A DNA stretch of 32,380 bases from Streptomyces sp. AC550_RSS872 (GTDB lineage: Bacteria; Actinomycetota; Actinomycetes; Streptomycetales; Streptomycetaceae): the NCBI RefSeq assembly GCF_019049285.1, contig NZ_JAGMUL010000211.1, positions 1 through 32,380 on the forward strand, written 5' to 3'. The notes beneath the pieces were generated by a model. The model ran no database searches. It was given only the letters and a program-made list of their open reading frames with translations, and was not told the DNA's origin. Shown here one piece after another: positions 1 to 8,712 of this stretch; within the stretch, counting starts at the first letter, position 1, and each line of letters begins with the position of its first letter. A program made the translations under genes and the position numbers.

Positions 1-193
1 GCGAGCGTCGTCTTGCCCGACCCGGACTCTCCGACGAGTGCGAGGGTGCTGCCCCGGGGGATGTCGAACGAGACTCCCTTGAGCACCCTGCGGGCCGCCG
101 CGCCGTGGCTTGCTCGACGGTGAGATCCTCGACGCGCAGCAGCGGGGCGGCCGTCTGCGGGTCCGGTGCGGCGGCGGTTGCTGTGGCGGACAT
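1..193 (-). pseudogene. Oligopeptide-type ABC transporter ATPase, 5' part, frameshifted
   Basis: This is the N-terminal part of an ABC ATPase running off the left edge. The ATG at 193 follows a good GAGGGGAG ribosome site and opens with MSATATAAAP and then LLRVEDLTVE, the usual first strand of DppF/OppF-like ATPases. The Walker A motif GESGSGKTTL and the preceding VLKGVSFDIPRG are clear, but they lie in a different frame from the start. The frame changes by one base between about 84 and 110. Either the gene is a pseudogene or the sequence has an indel error there. The family energises import of peptides or sugars at the membrane. Family assignment is firm; functional state is not. Confidence 0.7.
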
Positions 194-402
194 CAGCGGC
201 TCCCCTCCGCGGCCGGGGGGCGGTCGGCTTTGCCGGAAAGGTCGTCCGAGGGCGTGGTCGCCCCGCTCGGAGCGGCGTTCGGTGCGTGCTCTCGGCGTGC
301 CGGCCGGAAGCCCTCGTACTGGATGTACTTGAGTTTTCGGCCGGTGCGGCGAGAAGTGCGTGCCGGGCGTCGTGACGGGGCGAACGTTGCCTGGTTCGGG
401 CA
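193..402 (-). other. Open frame before the ABC ATPase, possible 3' remnant of an upstream ABC gene
   Basis: This frame has no stop from just after the glycosidase stop codon to a TGA that overlaps the ATPase start as TGATG. It contains the stretch RKLKYIQYEGFRP followed by a Ser/Pro/Ala-rich tail. Overlapping stop/start pairs are normal between neighbouring ABC transporter genes, so this may be the tail of a deleted upstream transporter gene. I do not recognise the stretch securely. The alternative is plain 209-bp intergenic DNA. Confidence 0.25.
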
Positions 403-2703
403 CTAGTTCCTCAAGATGCGCCACCGGTTGTCGGCAGTGCCGTCGTCCGAGTCCTGGACCGCGAACGCACCGACGGCGGTGGAGTTGTTCTCGATGGCGA
501 GCAGCTTGCCGCTGTTCTCGTTGCGGATCTTGTAGGTCCCGTCTCCCTGGTCGAGCAGTATCCATCTGTGGTCGGCGGTGCCGTTGTCCGTCCATTGCAG
601 GACGGTCGCGTCGTCTGCCGTGGACATGTCCAAGACGCCGAGCACCTTGCCGCTGTTGGCGTTGCGGAAGCGGACCTTGTCTCTGTCGGGGATCATTTGC
701 CAGTCGTGGTCCGCTGTGCCCGAGTCACGCCACTGCAGAGCGCGGCCACCGTTGACCGTGGACATGTTCTGGATGCCCAGCACGAGACCACTGGCCACGT
801 TGACCAGACGGACGGTGCCGCTGGTGTTCCAGTAGACGGTGTAGTTGTGGCCGTGCGCGTCGTGGAACGGGCCCAGATTGACGGTGGAGCCGTTTGCGGT
901 GGCGGTGAAGGCGAGCGAACTGCTGCTGGTCCTCCTGATCGAGGACGTGGTCAGCGTCGGGAGGGAGCTGAGCGCGGAGTCGCCGTAGTTGCCGGACAGG
1001 ACCACCGGGCCGTAGGTGACCGCGACGAGGTTCGGGTTGTCGTTGGCCGCTTTCATGATGACCCGCATGGGCAGGCGGACGGTGACCGTGTCACCGGAGG
1101 TCCAGGAGCGGGTCAGTGTGGCGTAGCTGCCGGGCGTGGTGGTGATGTTCTGCGCGACGCCGTTGACGCTGACGGTGGCCCCGGTGGTCCAGCCCGGGAT
1201 GCGGATGCGCATCGCCCAGGTCCCGCTGACACTGCCGGTGACCTTCAGGGTCGTGGTGTCGCTGGTGGGGTACGACGTGGTCTGGGTGACGGTGATGCCG
1301 CGCTCCGACCAGTTGAGCACCGAGGGCACGAACAGGTTGACGATCAGGGTGTCGTCACTGCGGAAGTAGATGGAGTCCATCAGCCTGGTGTTCATCTCCA
1401 GGCCCGTGCCCTGGCAGCACCAGAAGGTGCCGTAGTCGGTGCTCCAGGTGCCGCCGCCCACCGCCGGGCCCACACCGCGTCGGGCTCCCGGGTTGAGCGG
1501 GGTGAAGTAGGTGACGTGGCCGTGGTCGTCGGCCGGGTTCTGCTGGCCGATCATCTGGTTCAGCCATGCCCGCTCGTAGTAGTCGAACAGCGCGGCCCGG
1601 TTCGGGTCCAGCGCGAACAGTTCCCGGGTGAGGCTGAGCATGTTGAAGGTGTTGCAGCTTTCGCAGGTGTCCTTGTTCAGGAAACCGACGATGGCGTTCG
1701 GAGCGCGGAAATGCTCCGCCTGGCTGTTGCCGCCGATGGCATAGGTGTGCGCGTTGACGGTGATGTTCCAGGCGTTGGTGGCGATGTCCCGGTAGCGGGT
1801 CGTGCCGGTCGCCTTGTACTCCCGCGCGGCCCCGATCCACTTGGGTACCTGGGTGTTGGCGTGCAGTCCGTTGAGCCGGTCCTGGTTGGCCGCCAGGGGG
1901 TCGAACACCACGGCGTGGTCGAACCGCCGGGCGACAGTGAGCCACCGCGCGTCGCCTGTCTGCTGGTAGAGATCGGTCAGTACGGCGTTCATGCCGCCGA
2001 ACTCGGTTTGCAGCGTGGCCTGCATCTGCTCGCTGGTCAGCCGGCCGGTGCGCAGGTCGACCCATCCCGCCAGGGCGAGCAGCACGTCCCGGGCCTGCGT
2101 GCTGCCGATGTGGCGCCATACGTCCAGCAGGCCCATGAGGGTCTTGTGGATGGTGTAGTACGGCACGCCCTTCGGGGTCCCCTGCTCGAGAGCGGTGAAG
2201 TCGGACTCGGGGAGGCCGGAGAGGTACCCGGCGTTGAAACCGGCGGCGCTGTTGTTGGCCTGGCACTTGGCCAACTCCGCGACCATGTAGGTGGCCTTGT
2301 CCCGGCACGTGGTGTCCCCGGTCACCGCGTACAGCTGCGCCCATGCCGTGAGGAAGTGCCCTTGGACGTGGCTGCGGAAGGCGAAGTTCGGTGCCTCCCA
2401 GCCGCCGGTGGCGACCGCGCCGTTGGTGGACAGCTTGTGGTTGGCACGGAAGTTGTACAGCAGCCGGTCGACATCGACGAACCGCAGGTAGTTCTGCGTG
2501 CGGTTCTGGTTGTCCAGCCACCGGCTCGCGGTGAGCCGGACCTGGCCGAGTTCGAAGGGGTGCGCCAAGACCCCGATGTCGGCCCTTGCGGGAGGGACGG
2601 CCGCCTGGGCGGGAGATGCGCCAATGAAGGACCCGGTGGCAGAGGCGGCTACGGTGGCCCCGGCCAGTTGCAGGAGGCGCCGTCTGCTGACAGAGGAAGA
2701 CAT
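403..2703 (-). CDS. Secreted DUF1680 beta-L-arabinofuranosidase (GH127/GH146-like) with ricin-type lectin domain
   Basis: 766 residues. The N-terminus SRRRLLQLAG followed by an Ala-rich segment ending ASPAQAA is a Tat-like signal peptide (about 1-35). The DUF1680 catalytic region spans about 45-620. E348-x-C350 and the C429-C430 pair (FWCCQGTGLEMN) correspond to the zinc and nucleophile residues known in GH127 HypBA1. Residues about 628-766 form three repeats ending in DHDW, DHRW and DNRW, a ricin-type beta-trefoil that would bind polysaccharide. The predicted role is extracellular release of L-arabinofuranose from plant glycans. The start has an AAAGGTG ribosome site. It stands alone on the minus strand and has no evident link to the antibiotic-type cluster. 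GH127 versus GH146 cannot be decided here. Confidence 0.88.
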   Translation of the reverse strand: MSSSVSRRRLLQLAGATVAASATGSFIGASPAQAAVPPARADIGVLAHPFELGQVRLTASRWLDNQNRTQNYLRFVDVDRLLYNFRANHKLSTNGAVATGGWEAPNFAFRSHVQGHFLTAWAQLYAVTGDTTCRDKATYMVAELAKCQANNSAAGFNAGYLSGLPESDFTALEQGTPKGVPYYTIHKTLMGLLDVWRHIGSTQARDVLLALAGWVDLRTGRLTSEQMQATLQTEFGGMNAVLTDLYQQTGDARWLTVARRFDHAVVFDPLAANQDRLNGLHANTQVPKWIGAAREYKATGTTRYRDIATNAWNITVNAHTYAIGGNSQAEHFRAPNAIVGFLNKDTCESCNTFNMLSLTRELFALDPNRAALFDYYERAWLNQMIGQQNPADDHGHVTYFTPLNPGARRGVGPAVGGGTWSTDYGTFWCCQGTGLEMNTRLMDSIYFRSDDTLIVNLFVPSVLNWSERGITVTQTTSYPTSDTTTLKVTGSVSGTWAMRIRIPGWTTGATVSVNGVAQNITTTPGSYATLTRSWTSGDTVTVRLPMRVIMKAANDNPNLVAVTYGPVVLSGNYGDSALSSLPTLTTSSIRRTSSSSLAFTATANGSTVNLGPFHDAHGHNYTVYWNTSGTVRLVNVASGLVLGIQNMSTVNGGRALQWRDSGTADHDWQMIPDRDKVRFRNANSGKVLGVLDMSTADDATVLQWTDNGTADHRWILLDQGDGTYKIRNENSGKLLAIENNSTAVGAFAVQDSDDGTADNRWRILRN

Positions 2704-3185
2704 TGTGCACCTTTCGATACGGCAGAGCGACTGCTTGAACTTTTGATGTGCCGGCTCACACGTCCGACGGTCGGACGCGGCGCGTCACGGCTTTGCGTGC
2801 TGCCGACGTGGCGGCCCTACGGCCGACAGACCGACGGCACCTCCCTCATTGCGTTCGACATTTCAAACGTCGTCCGAAATATAGAACAAGGTCGGCGCCG
2901 ACGCATTGGATGGAATTAACGGATATGAACGCTGCCCCTGTCTAGCCTTGCGGCACAAAATCCTTGGTCCACCTCCGGATGAGCGTCCGACCGGCACCGT
3001 GGCAGCCCAGCCATACATGGAATGCACCCAGGCCTGGGCCAACATGCCGACGTCATGGGGCCCGGCACCCGCGTCTGCCGCGCTGCCGTCGGTGACCGAC
3101 TCCCCCGCTCGAACCACCCGACAGGCCAGGTCCGGGACTCGGGCCACCCGAGTTAACGCCGTTGGCCAGACAGATCGTTCGAGGG
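2704..3185. other. Intergenic region upstream of the glycosidase, no gene seen
   Basis: The short frames here lack convincing starts or recognisable motifs. The region presumably carries the promoter of the glycosidase. An imperfect palindrome at 2860-2880 is listed separately. Confidence 0.5.
2860..2880. promoter_or_regulatory. Candidate operator, 21-bp imperfect palindrome
   Basis: ATTTC and GAAAT arms flank an 11-base centre that is itself partly symmetric (AAACGTCGTCC). Eight of ten arm positions pair. It lies about 157 bp upstream of the glycosidase ATG in a locally AT-richer stretch. This is the form of a LacI/IclR/GntR-type site controlling a glycan-utilisation gene. The regulator is unknown. 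Confidence 0.4.
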
Positions 3186-3665
3186 CTACGGGCGTCGGGT
3201 GTATTGACGCAACCTCTTTTCGTCCGGGTCGTCAGGCTCCCAGCGCCCGATCACGACTTCCCACGAGCTGTCGTTGTCGCCGGGTTCCGGCGCTTGCACC
3301 GTCAGGTAGAAGCCGTCAGAGTCGTACGGCTCCGCATAGAGTTGGCAGCTGGGGTCGTCCAGGGAAGCCCACATGGCGTCACTCTGGGAGTGCGCCGTGA
3401 CCAGAACCCGGAGGTGGGAGACGACTTCCGCCCGCTCCTTCGCAGCGAGTCCTCCCTCACGACGATCGAGCTGCTCGCGTGTCTCGTTGCTCAGCGTCTC
3501 CAGTCCGTCGTCCTGCTGCACGAAGGGATGACCGAACTCCCGGTGACGCTCGACCTCCGGCTCATCCTCCGAGGAAGTACCCGTGAAATCGGCGAGTCCG
3601 GCGCGCAAATGGTATTGCTCCACCTCCAGTTCGAAACGGATCGCGCCGCTGACCGTGTCAGGCAA
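3186..3665 (-). CDS. Hypothetical acidic protein
   Basis: 159 residues, not recognised. Codon use looks coding (G/C-rich third positions) and the protein is soluble and acidic, with no signal peptide or membrane segment. Its C-terminal half is rich in Trp, Asp and Pro (SSWEVVIGRWEPDDPDEKR). The only start available is TTG at 3665, with a poor ribosome site, so the gene may be truncated at its 5' end. An 11-bp inverted repeat (AGGGA-G-TCCCT, 3691-3701) sits just upstream and could mark a rearrangement edge. It lies between a stand-alone glycosidase and IS debris, so context gives no function. Confidence 0.5.
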   Translation of the reverse strand: MPDTVSGAIRFELEVEQYHLRAGLADFTGTSSEDEPEVERHREFGHPFVQQDDGLETLSNETREQLDRREGGLAAKERAEVVSHLRVLVTAHSQSDAMWASLDDPSCQLYAEPYDSDGFYLTVQAPEPGDNDSSWEVVIGRWEPDDPDEKRLRQYTRRP

Positions 3666-3795
3666 AGCGCATCTCAGTGCGTTATGGCAAAGGGAGTCCC
3701 TGTTCGATGAGCAGGGGCTTCTTCGTGTGCGGGGCTTGATCGCGACGGAGTAGGGGCAGGCAGCGGAGGGCTTGTTGTGGATCGAGGAGGGTGCG

Positions 3796-4362
3796 ATGCC
3801 GTCGGTGCTGGGGTTGATGGAGCAGCGTGAGGCGCGGGCGAGGCAGGATCTGGAGTCCTGGACGGAGGTTCTGGAGCAGGTTCAGGCGGAGGTGGATGCC
3901 GCGCGGGAGCGAGTCGAGCGGGCCCGGGTGGGGCATGAGGAGCTCGTGTCGGTGCTGGCGGAGGAGAGCACGGTTGATACGCCGGTTTCCGTGCCTTCGG
4001 GTGGCGAGGTGGTGACCGCTGCCGGAGCGAGCGGCTTGGGCGTGGTGCATGGCGAGAGGCCGCCGGTGTGGCGGTCGGGCATGGGCGAGTAGGTGCTCAG
4101 CGGCCTGTATCGGGAGGTATTCGCCGCTGTGGTGGCCGCTGCGGGGCCGGTGAACGGGGTGGAGCTGACGCGGGCGGTGGGCTGGGAGGCGGAGATCAAG
4201 AACGAGGTGGAGAAGATCCGTCACCGTGCCTACGTGCTGGAGAAGCGGGGCTGGCTGGTGCGGGCGAACGACGGACCGTTCATGTCCGCGCCCGGGGCAG
4301 TCGTCCGGGACGTTTCTCCGGCCAGCGCGGAGCGTCTTCGGTCAGGCGCCGGGACAGCCTGA
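3796..4362 (+). pseudogene. IS-associated coiled-coil/HTH protein gene interrupted by TAG
   Basis: The ATG at 3796 (MPSVLGLMEQREAR) follows a GGAGGG ribosome site and is preferred over an ATG at 3772. The first part is a Glu/Arg-rich predicted coiled coil (about residues 5-55). After VWRSGMGE the frame meets a single TAG at 4090-4092, then continues in the same frame with GTG at 4093 and a winged-helix-like stretch (ELTRAVGWEAEIKNEVEKIR). From memory, a single Streptomyces family runs across both halves without a stop and often lies beside insertion sequences, so a nonsense mutation is the simplest reading. Reinitiation at the adjacent GTG would give two proteins. The 3' end overlaps an antisense transposase fragment. 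Confidence 0.6.
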
Positions 4363-4640
4363 TCACGGCGGCCCACCACACCATCGCCGCGTGGTGGTCG
4401 GGGCGGCGTTCGTGGTCGCGGTTGAGGCCGCGTGAGCAGGAGAGCCAGCTCAGCGTGTGCTCCACCACCCACCTGCGGGCCAGTACGACAAATCCGCGTT
4501 GCCCGTCGGAGCGGCGCACGACCTCGACGCGCACTCCGTGGAGGGCGAACGCCTTCGCCAGCGCCGGACCCTGGTCAAAGTCGCCGGCGTTTCGGTCGGC
4601 AACGATAAATCGAGTATTCGTGAGGGTGCCGGGCGGAGGT
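4280..4640 (-). pseudogene. IS5-type transposase, C-terminal fragment
   Basis: The minus-strand frame reads RFIVADRNAGDFDQ, then RVEVVRRSDGQRGFVVLARRW, VVEHTLSWLSCSRGLNRD and AMVWWAAVIRLSRRLT. This is the characteristic C-terminal end of IS5-family transposases, whose catalytic Glu lies in the RRWVVE motif. There is no start and the N-terminal two thirds are missing. A TGA interrupts the frame just upstream of about 4640. It is a dead remnant overlapping the 3' end of the broken HTH gene. With the IS pieces beyond 31.3 kb it brackets the biosynthetic cluster. Confidence 0.8.
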
Positions 4641-5168
4641 CAGTCGAGTCGAGTGCCTTCCGTGTCTGGAAGGAGACGCAGTTCCGTGGCGAGCAGCTCA
4701 CCAGAGCACCCTTGGAGAATGCGGCAGGGACTGGACCTGAGACCAAGCTTGGGTGGGCATTCTGCCTGTACAGGCAGGCGGGCGGGGGTTACTTGGCGAA
4801 GAAGGAGCGGTTTGCGGTAAGCCCCGGGGGGAATGCGTCCCGGCCATCGGGAACGATGGGCTGACGTCAGTCGGGCGGCTCCTCGACCTCCAACCGTTGC
4901 GGACTGTCGACGGATTTCTCCGGATAACGCCTTGGCTGTCGGTGACAGTGTTGTTCGAGTCCCCCGGTGCGGATGGCGACCCAGTGGCAGCCCCTGCTGT
5001 CAGGTTATTACGCCTTCAGGATAAGTGGCGTAGCGGTCGCCCTGCCGAACAACCGTCATTTCGCGCCATGTTTCCGCCACGTATGCCGAAACCATGCGTC
5101 TCGGTGTGAACTCGGCGAGAGCGAGGTGCCTTGACGTCGCGGCCTTAAATGATGCACACGATCATGCC
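4641..5168. other. Geneless stretch between IS remnant and biosynthetic operon
   Basis: I find no recognisable protein or RNA here. Frames present are short or lack family motifs. It is likely scrambled IS-junction DNA plus upstream regulatory sequence for operon A. Confidence 0.5.
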
Positions 5169-5198
5169 TTGACCGATTCGGTGGTCGGCATCTAGCGT
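5169..5198 (+). promoter_or_regulatory. Candidate promoter for operon A
   Basis: TTGACC at 5169-5174 and TAGCGT at 5193-5198 are separated by 18 bases, close to the Streptomyces housekeeping consensus TTGAC-N(16-18)-TAGRRT. Transcription would start near 5205, about 70 bases before the small frame at 5274 and 220 before the LysK-type gene. No other similarly good site was noticed upstream. Confidence 0.5.
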
Positions 5199-5273
5199 CA
5201 CGGCAGACGATGGCTTGGGAACCGCACGAGGACGCTGCGGGAACTGGCTGCGGAGACACGGGGGAAGAATCCA

Positions 5274-5423
5274 ATGAACGACCGTCCGGGGCGGGATCGG
5301 CCGGTCGCCGCAGGGCTTATGCCCTGTCGGCGTCATGATGGACAGCACATATCGCTGGGCCCTGAGTGTCCGCGAGACGGCCGCGCCCTTGACCGGCCAG
5401 GCTCGATCACGGTTCGGGTCTGA
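5274..5423 (+). CDS. Candidate 49-residue leader peptide ahead of the DADH operon
   Basis: The ATG at 5274 is preceded by GGGGGAAG with an 8-base gap, a better ribosome site than that of the next gene. The frame runs 49 codons and stops at TGA 5421-5423, only three bases before the GTG of the LysK-type gene. That geometry suggests translational coupling or a regulatory leader. The peptide is Arg/Gly/Pro-rich, contains two Cys, and resembles nothing I know. It may be fortuitous in GC-rich DNA. Confidence 0.35.
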   Translation: MNDRPGRDRPVAAGLMPCRRHDGQHISLGPECPRDGRALDRPGSITVRV

Positions 5424-5426
5424 GGC

Positions 5427-6524
5427 GTGGGCGGACACGACGAGACAGTTCTGCTGCGGCGCTTGGTGGAGACCGCGTCAGTCACCGGTCACGAGGACCA
5501 GCTTGCTCGTCAACTGGTCGACGACATGGCAGCGTTGGGTTTCCGGGCCCATCGTGACGCCGTCGGCAACGCGGTCGGCGAGCTGGGGAAACCGGGTGGG
5601 CCGCTTATCCTGCTCCTCGGCCACCTCGACACAGTGCCCGGTGATCTGCCCGTCTTCGAACGCGACGGCAAGCTGTACGGCCGCGGGACGGTGGACGCCA
5701 AGGGCCCACTCGCGACCATGGTGTGGGCGGCACTGCGCGCCTCGACACGCTGCGACGCCCACCTGATGGTGGTCGGCGCCGTCGGAGAGGAGGGCTGCTC
5801 GCCCGGTGCACACCATCTGTGCCGTACGACAAAGCCGGACGTCGTCGTGATCGGTGAGCCGAGCGGCCTGGGCACCGTGGTGATCGGATACAAGGGCATC
5901 CTGCGCTTAGCCGTTGACATTGCCCGTCCCGGTTCGCACACGAGCTCACCCGGGCCGAGAGCGGTGGAGGTCGCGGCGGAGTACTGGGAGGCGGTGCGGC
6001 GGCGACTCGCGGCGGACCCTGCCGCACAAACCGCATTCGACCGAGCGATCCCCGCGCTGGTCGCGCTCAACGGCGATCTGCTGCGCGCCAGGGTCGAGAT
6101 GTCCTGCCGGATTCCGGTCGGCTTCGACCGGAACGGGTTCGTGAGCTGGTTAGGCGAGTTGGCCGGCTCGGACTCGCTCAGCGTCATCGAGAGCCTCCCG
6201 GCGGTCCGGACGCCGCGTACCGACCCGGTAGTGGCGGCGCTCCGAGCGGGAATCCGGCAGCATGCCGGATTGCCGTCCTCCAAGGTGAAGCTCGGCACCT
6301 CCGACATGAACGTCGTCGGCCCGGTATGGAACGTCCCGATCGCCGCGTACGGCCCGGGAGACTCCCGCCTCGACCACACGGACGAGGAGCACCTGGACCT
6401 GGCCGAGTACATGACCGCGATCGACGTACTGACCACCGCCATCGAGGAGTTGGCCGCCGAGCTGACCACGGGACGGCGTTCGTCGCGAGCTGCCGCCGGT
6501 ACCTACCGGGAGACAGCCCTGTGA
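5427..6524 (+). CDS. lysK-like: LysK-type M20 hydrolase releasing the amino acid from AmCP
   Basis: 365 residues. It is an M20-family metallohydrolase with GHLDTVPG (H66, D68), RGTVDAKGPLA (D90) and EEGCSPGAHH (E121 catalytic base, E122 metal ligand), the pattern of [LysW]-lysine/ornithine hydrolases. In AmCP pathways LysK cleaves the isopeptide bond between the carrier's C-terminal Glu and the finished amino acid, so here it should liberate DADH or its analogue. The start is GTG at 5427 with a weak ribosome site, probably coupled to the small frame ending at 5423. The stop overlaps the next start (GTGA). It is the first recognised gene of an eight-gene operon, although its step is the last. 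Confidence 0.88.
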   Translation: MGGHDETVLLRRLVETASVTGHEDQLARQLVDDMAALGFRAHRDAVGNAVGELGKPGGPLILLLGHLDTVPGDLPVFERDGKLYGRGTVDAKGPLATMVWAALRASTRCDAHLMVVGAVGEEGCSPGAHHLCRTTKPDVVVIGEPSGLGTVVIGYKGILRLAVDIARPGSHTSSPGPRAVEVAAEYWEAVRRRLAADPAAQTAFDRAIPALVALNGDLLRARVEMSCRIPVGFDRNGFVSWLGELAGSDSLSVIESLPAVRTPRTDPVVAALRAGIRQHAGLPSSKVKLGTSDMNVVGPVWNVPIAAYGPGDSRLDHTDEEHLDLAEYMTAIDVLTTAIEELAAELTTGRRSSRAAAGTYRETAL

Positions 6525-7399
6525 ACCCGAACGGCGGTGCGCCGGATCTGCCTCCGCGCCTGGCCGTGATCGCGTCCCGAATCGCGGTGGAGGAGAAGCG
6601 CATCCTCGGCGAGCTCGACCGGCGGCGCGTCCCGTACCACGTGCTCGACCCACGGACCGCGGTGTTCCGTCTGGAACAGCTGAAGGCACCCTGGTCGGTG
6701 GCGATCACCCGGGAGGTGTCGCATCACCGGAGCCTGACGGTGGCGCGTGTCCTCGAGCACGCGGGTGTCACCGTGGTCAACAGCGCCGCGGCCATCGCGC
6801 TGTGCGGCGACAAACTGCTCACCACTCTCACCCTCCAGGCCGCCGGACTGCCCGTCCCACGCTGCATGGTCACCCCCACACCGCAGGCGGCCGTCGACGC
6901 CCTCGAAGAGTTCGGCTACCCAGCGGTCGTCAAACCCCTGACCGGTTCCTGGGGCCGCCAGGTGGCCAGACTGGCCGACCGGGACGCCGCCGAGGCGGTT
7001 CTCGAACTGCGAGAAGCCCTGCCCGACCCACAGCAGCGGATCACCTACGTGCAGGAGTACGTCGACAAGCCAGGACGCGACATCAGGGGCCTGGTCTTCG
7101 GAACCGAGGTGGCCGGCGCCGTCTACCGCACCTCCGCCTCGTGGCGCACCAACACCGCCCTCGACGCCCGCACCGAGCCGTGTCCGCTCACCGCGGAGCT
7201 GGAGAGCCTCCTGACCGCCACGGCTGCCGCGATCGGCCCCGGAGTCTACGGAATCGACGTCCTGGAGGACCGTGACGGTCGCCTCCTGGTCAACGAGGTC
7301 AACCACACACCGCAGTTCCGCGGCGCCGCCGAGGCCCTCGACGTGGACCTGGCCGGCCGCTACGTGGACTACCTGGTACAGCAAATGGTGAGGAACTGA
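6521..7399 (+). CDS. lysX-like: LysX/ArgX-type ATP-grasp ligase loading glutamate onto AmCP
   Basis: 292 residues from GTG at 6521, which overlaps the upstream stop (GTGA). It is an ATP-grasp enzyme of the RimK/LysX group: VVKPLTGSWGR (ATP-binding Lys), an acidic metal site in YGIDVLED, and NEVNHTPQFRG near the C-terminus, where LysX proteins carry their conserved NEVN/NHT element. Known members join the alpha-amino group of aminoadipate or glutamate to the C-terminal Glu of LysW. Glutamate is the expected substrate here because the transketolase and aminotransferase that follow match the DADH route. Choice of substrate is inferred from context, not from the sequence. Confidence 0.87.
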   Translation: MNPNGGAPDLPPRLAVIASRIAVEEKRILGELDRRRVPYHVLDPRTAVFRLEQLKAPWSVAITREVSHHRSLTVARVLEHAGVTVVNSAAAIALCGDKLLTTLTLQAAGLPVPRCMVTPTPQAAVDALEEFGYPAVVKPLTGSWGRQVARLADRDAAEAVLELREALPDPQQRITYVQEYVDKPGRDIRGLVFGTEVAGAVYRTSASWRTNTALDARTEPCPLTAELESLLTATAAAIGPGVYGIDVLEDRDGRLLVNEVNHTPQFRGAAEALDVDLAGRYVDYLVQQMVRN

Positions 7400-8712
7400 T
7401 GTCCATGTCACGGCTGGCAATGTTCGGCGGAACCCGCACCGTGGACGCCGATGCGGGCGCCTCTCCTGCCGCCGTCTGGCCGATCGTCACGGACGCCGAG
7501 CGCGAGGCGGTGCTGCGGGTTCTCGACAGCGGCCGCTTCACCTCGGTGGAACGCGGAGAGGTACAGCTCCTGGAGCAGGAGTGGGCGGACTACACCGGCG
7601 TACGACACTGCGCCGCCCTTTCGTCCGGCACCGCGGCCATCGAGCTGGCGCTGGTCGCCACGGGCTTGGAGCCGGGCGCCGAAGTCCTCGTCCCTGCCTT
7701 GTCCTTCATCGCCACCGCAGCCGCCCCCGCCCTGCGCGGCTTCGTCCCGGTGTACGTGGACGTCGATCCCGTCACGTACACCATCGACCCGGTCGCCGCG
7801 GCGGCCGCGATCACCCCGCGCACCCAGGCTGTCCTCGCCGTGCACCTGCATGGGCTGCCCTGCGACATGGACGCGCTGCGGGCGCTGGCCGACCGTCACG
7901 GGCTGTTCCTCGTCGAGGACGCGGCCCAGGCACACGGCGCGACGTACCGCGGCCGACAGACGGGAGCGCTCGGTGACGTGGCCGCGTTCAGCCTGAACGC
8001 CTCGAAGAACCTGCCCACGAGCGGCGAGGGCGGACTGCTCACCACGGACGACGAGACGCTGTACGAACGGGTCGTGCTGCACCGCCAGTTCGGCGAGGAC
8101 CTGACGGGACGCGGCGAACGCGCCTACCTCTCGAAGGTGATCGCCGGCAACGCCAAGCTGAGCAGCGTCCAGGCCGCCTTCACCCGCTGTCAACTCGCCC
8201 GGCTGACCGAGCGGCACGAGCAGCGCGACCGCAATGTGCGCCGGTTCCTCGCACGGCTGGCCGCACTCAGCGGCATCGTGACACCGCACTGCCCGGACGA
8301 CCGCACCCACGCCTGGTTCCAGCTGCGGCTGCGCTTCGACAACGAGAAGATGGGCTGCCCCGACGTCACCCCGGGAGCGCTGCGGACCATGGTGCAGCGC
8401 GCGCTGCGCGCGGAGGGCGTGCCCGTACGGCCCTACCAGTCGCTGCCCCTTCCCGCCCAGCCCGCGCTGCGTGCCGCCCTCCCGCCCGACCGGCCCTACC
8501 GCCCCGAAGACCACCCCACCACGCTCGCCGTGATCGAGGATTCCCTGACGATGCAGCGCTGGCACCTCAACCCGGCGGCCGGGCCGCTCCTGGAGCGCTG
8601 CGCCGACGCGTTCGAGAAGGTGTGGGACCAGCTGGAACTCCTACTGCCCGCGGCCCGGTCGATGACGTACCGGCCGCTGTGGCAGACCGAAGTACCGGCG
8701 GCACACGCATGA
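7399..8712 (+). CDS. DegT/DnrJ/EryC1/StrS aminotransferase, predicted to install the C6 amino group
   Basis: 437 residues, ATG at 7399 overlapping the previous stop as TGATG. PLP-enzyme landmarks of the sugar-aminotransferase fold are present: SSGTAAIELAL (about 76-86), VEDAAQAHGA (D174) and FSLNASKNLPTSGEGG with K203 as the Schiff-base lysine. Although family members usually aminate keto-sugars, here the substrate should be a carrier-bound polyhydroxy keto acid made by the transketolase. Transfer of an amino group at C6 would give AmCP-bound DADH. It sits between ligase and transketolase genes, with 4-base overlaps on the downstream side. The family is certain; the substrate is inferred from gene content. 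Confidence 0.85.
   Translation: MSMSRLAMFGGTRTVDADAGASPAAVWPIVTDAEREAVLRVLDSGRFTSVERGEVQLLEQEWADYTGVRHCAALSSGTAAIELALVATGLEPGAEVLVPALSFIATAAAPALRGFVPVYVDVDPVTYTIDPVAAAAAITPRTQAVLAVHLHGLPCDMDALRALADRHGLFLVEDAAQAHGATYRGRQTGALGDVAAFSLNASKNLPTSGEGGLLTTDDETLYERVVLHRQFGEDLTGRGERAYLSKVIAGNAKLSSVQAAFTRCQLARLTERHEQRDRNVRRFLARLAALSGIVTPHCPDDRTHAWFQLRLRFDNEKMGCPDVTPGALRTMVQRALRAEGVPVRPYQSLPLPAQPALRAALPPDRPYRPEDHPTTLAVIEDSLTMQRWHLNPAAGPLLERCADAFEKVWDQLELLLPAARSMTYRPLWQTEVPAAHA

Noticed and set aside
568..2919. A 783-codon plus-strand frame opposite the glycosidase
   Set aside because: Antisense shadow. The minus strand has signal peptide, catalytic residues and lectin repeats.
5145..5438. A 97-codon minus-strand frame upstream of operon A
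   Set aside because: No ribosome site, mixed composition and no recognisable motif; it overlaps the promoter and leader candidates.
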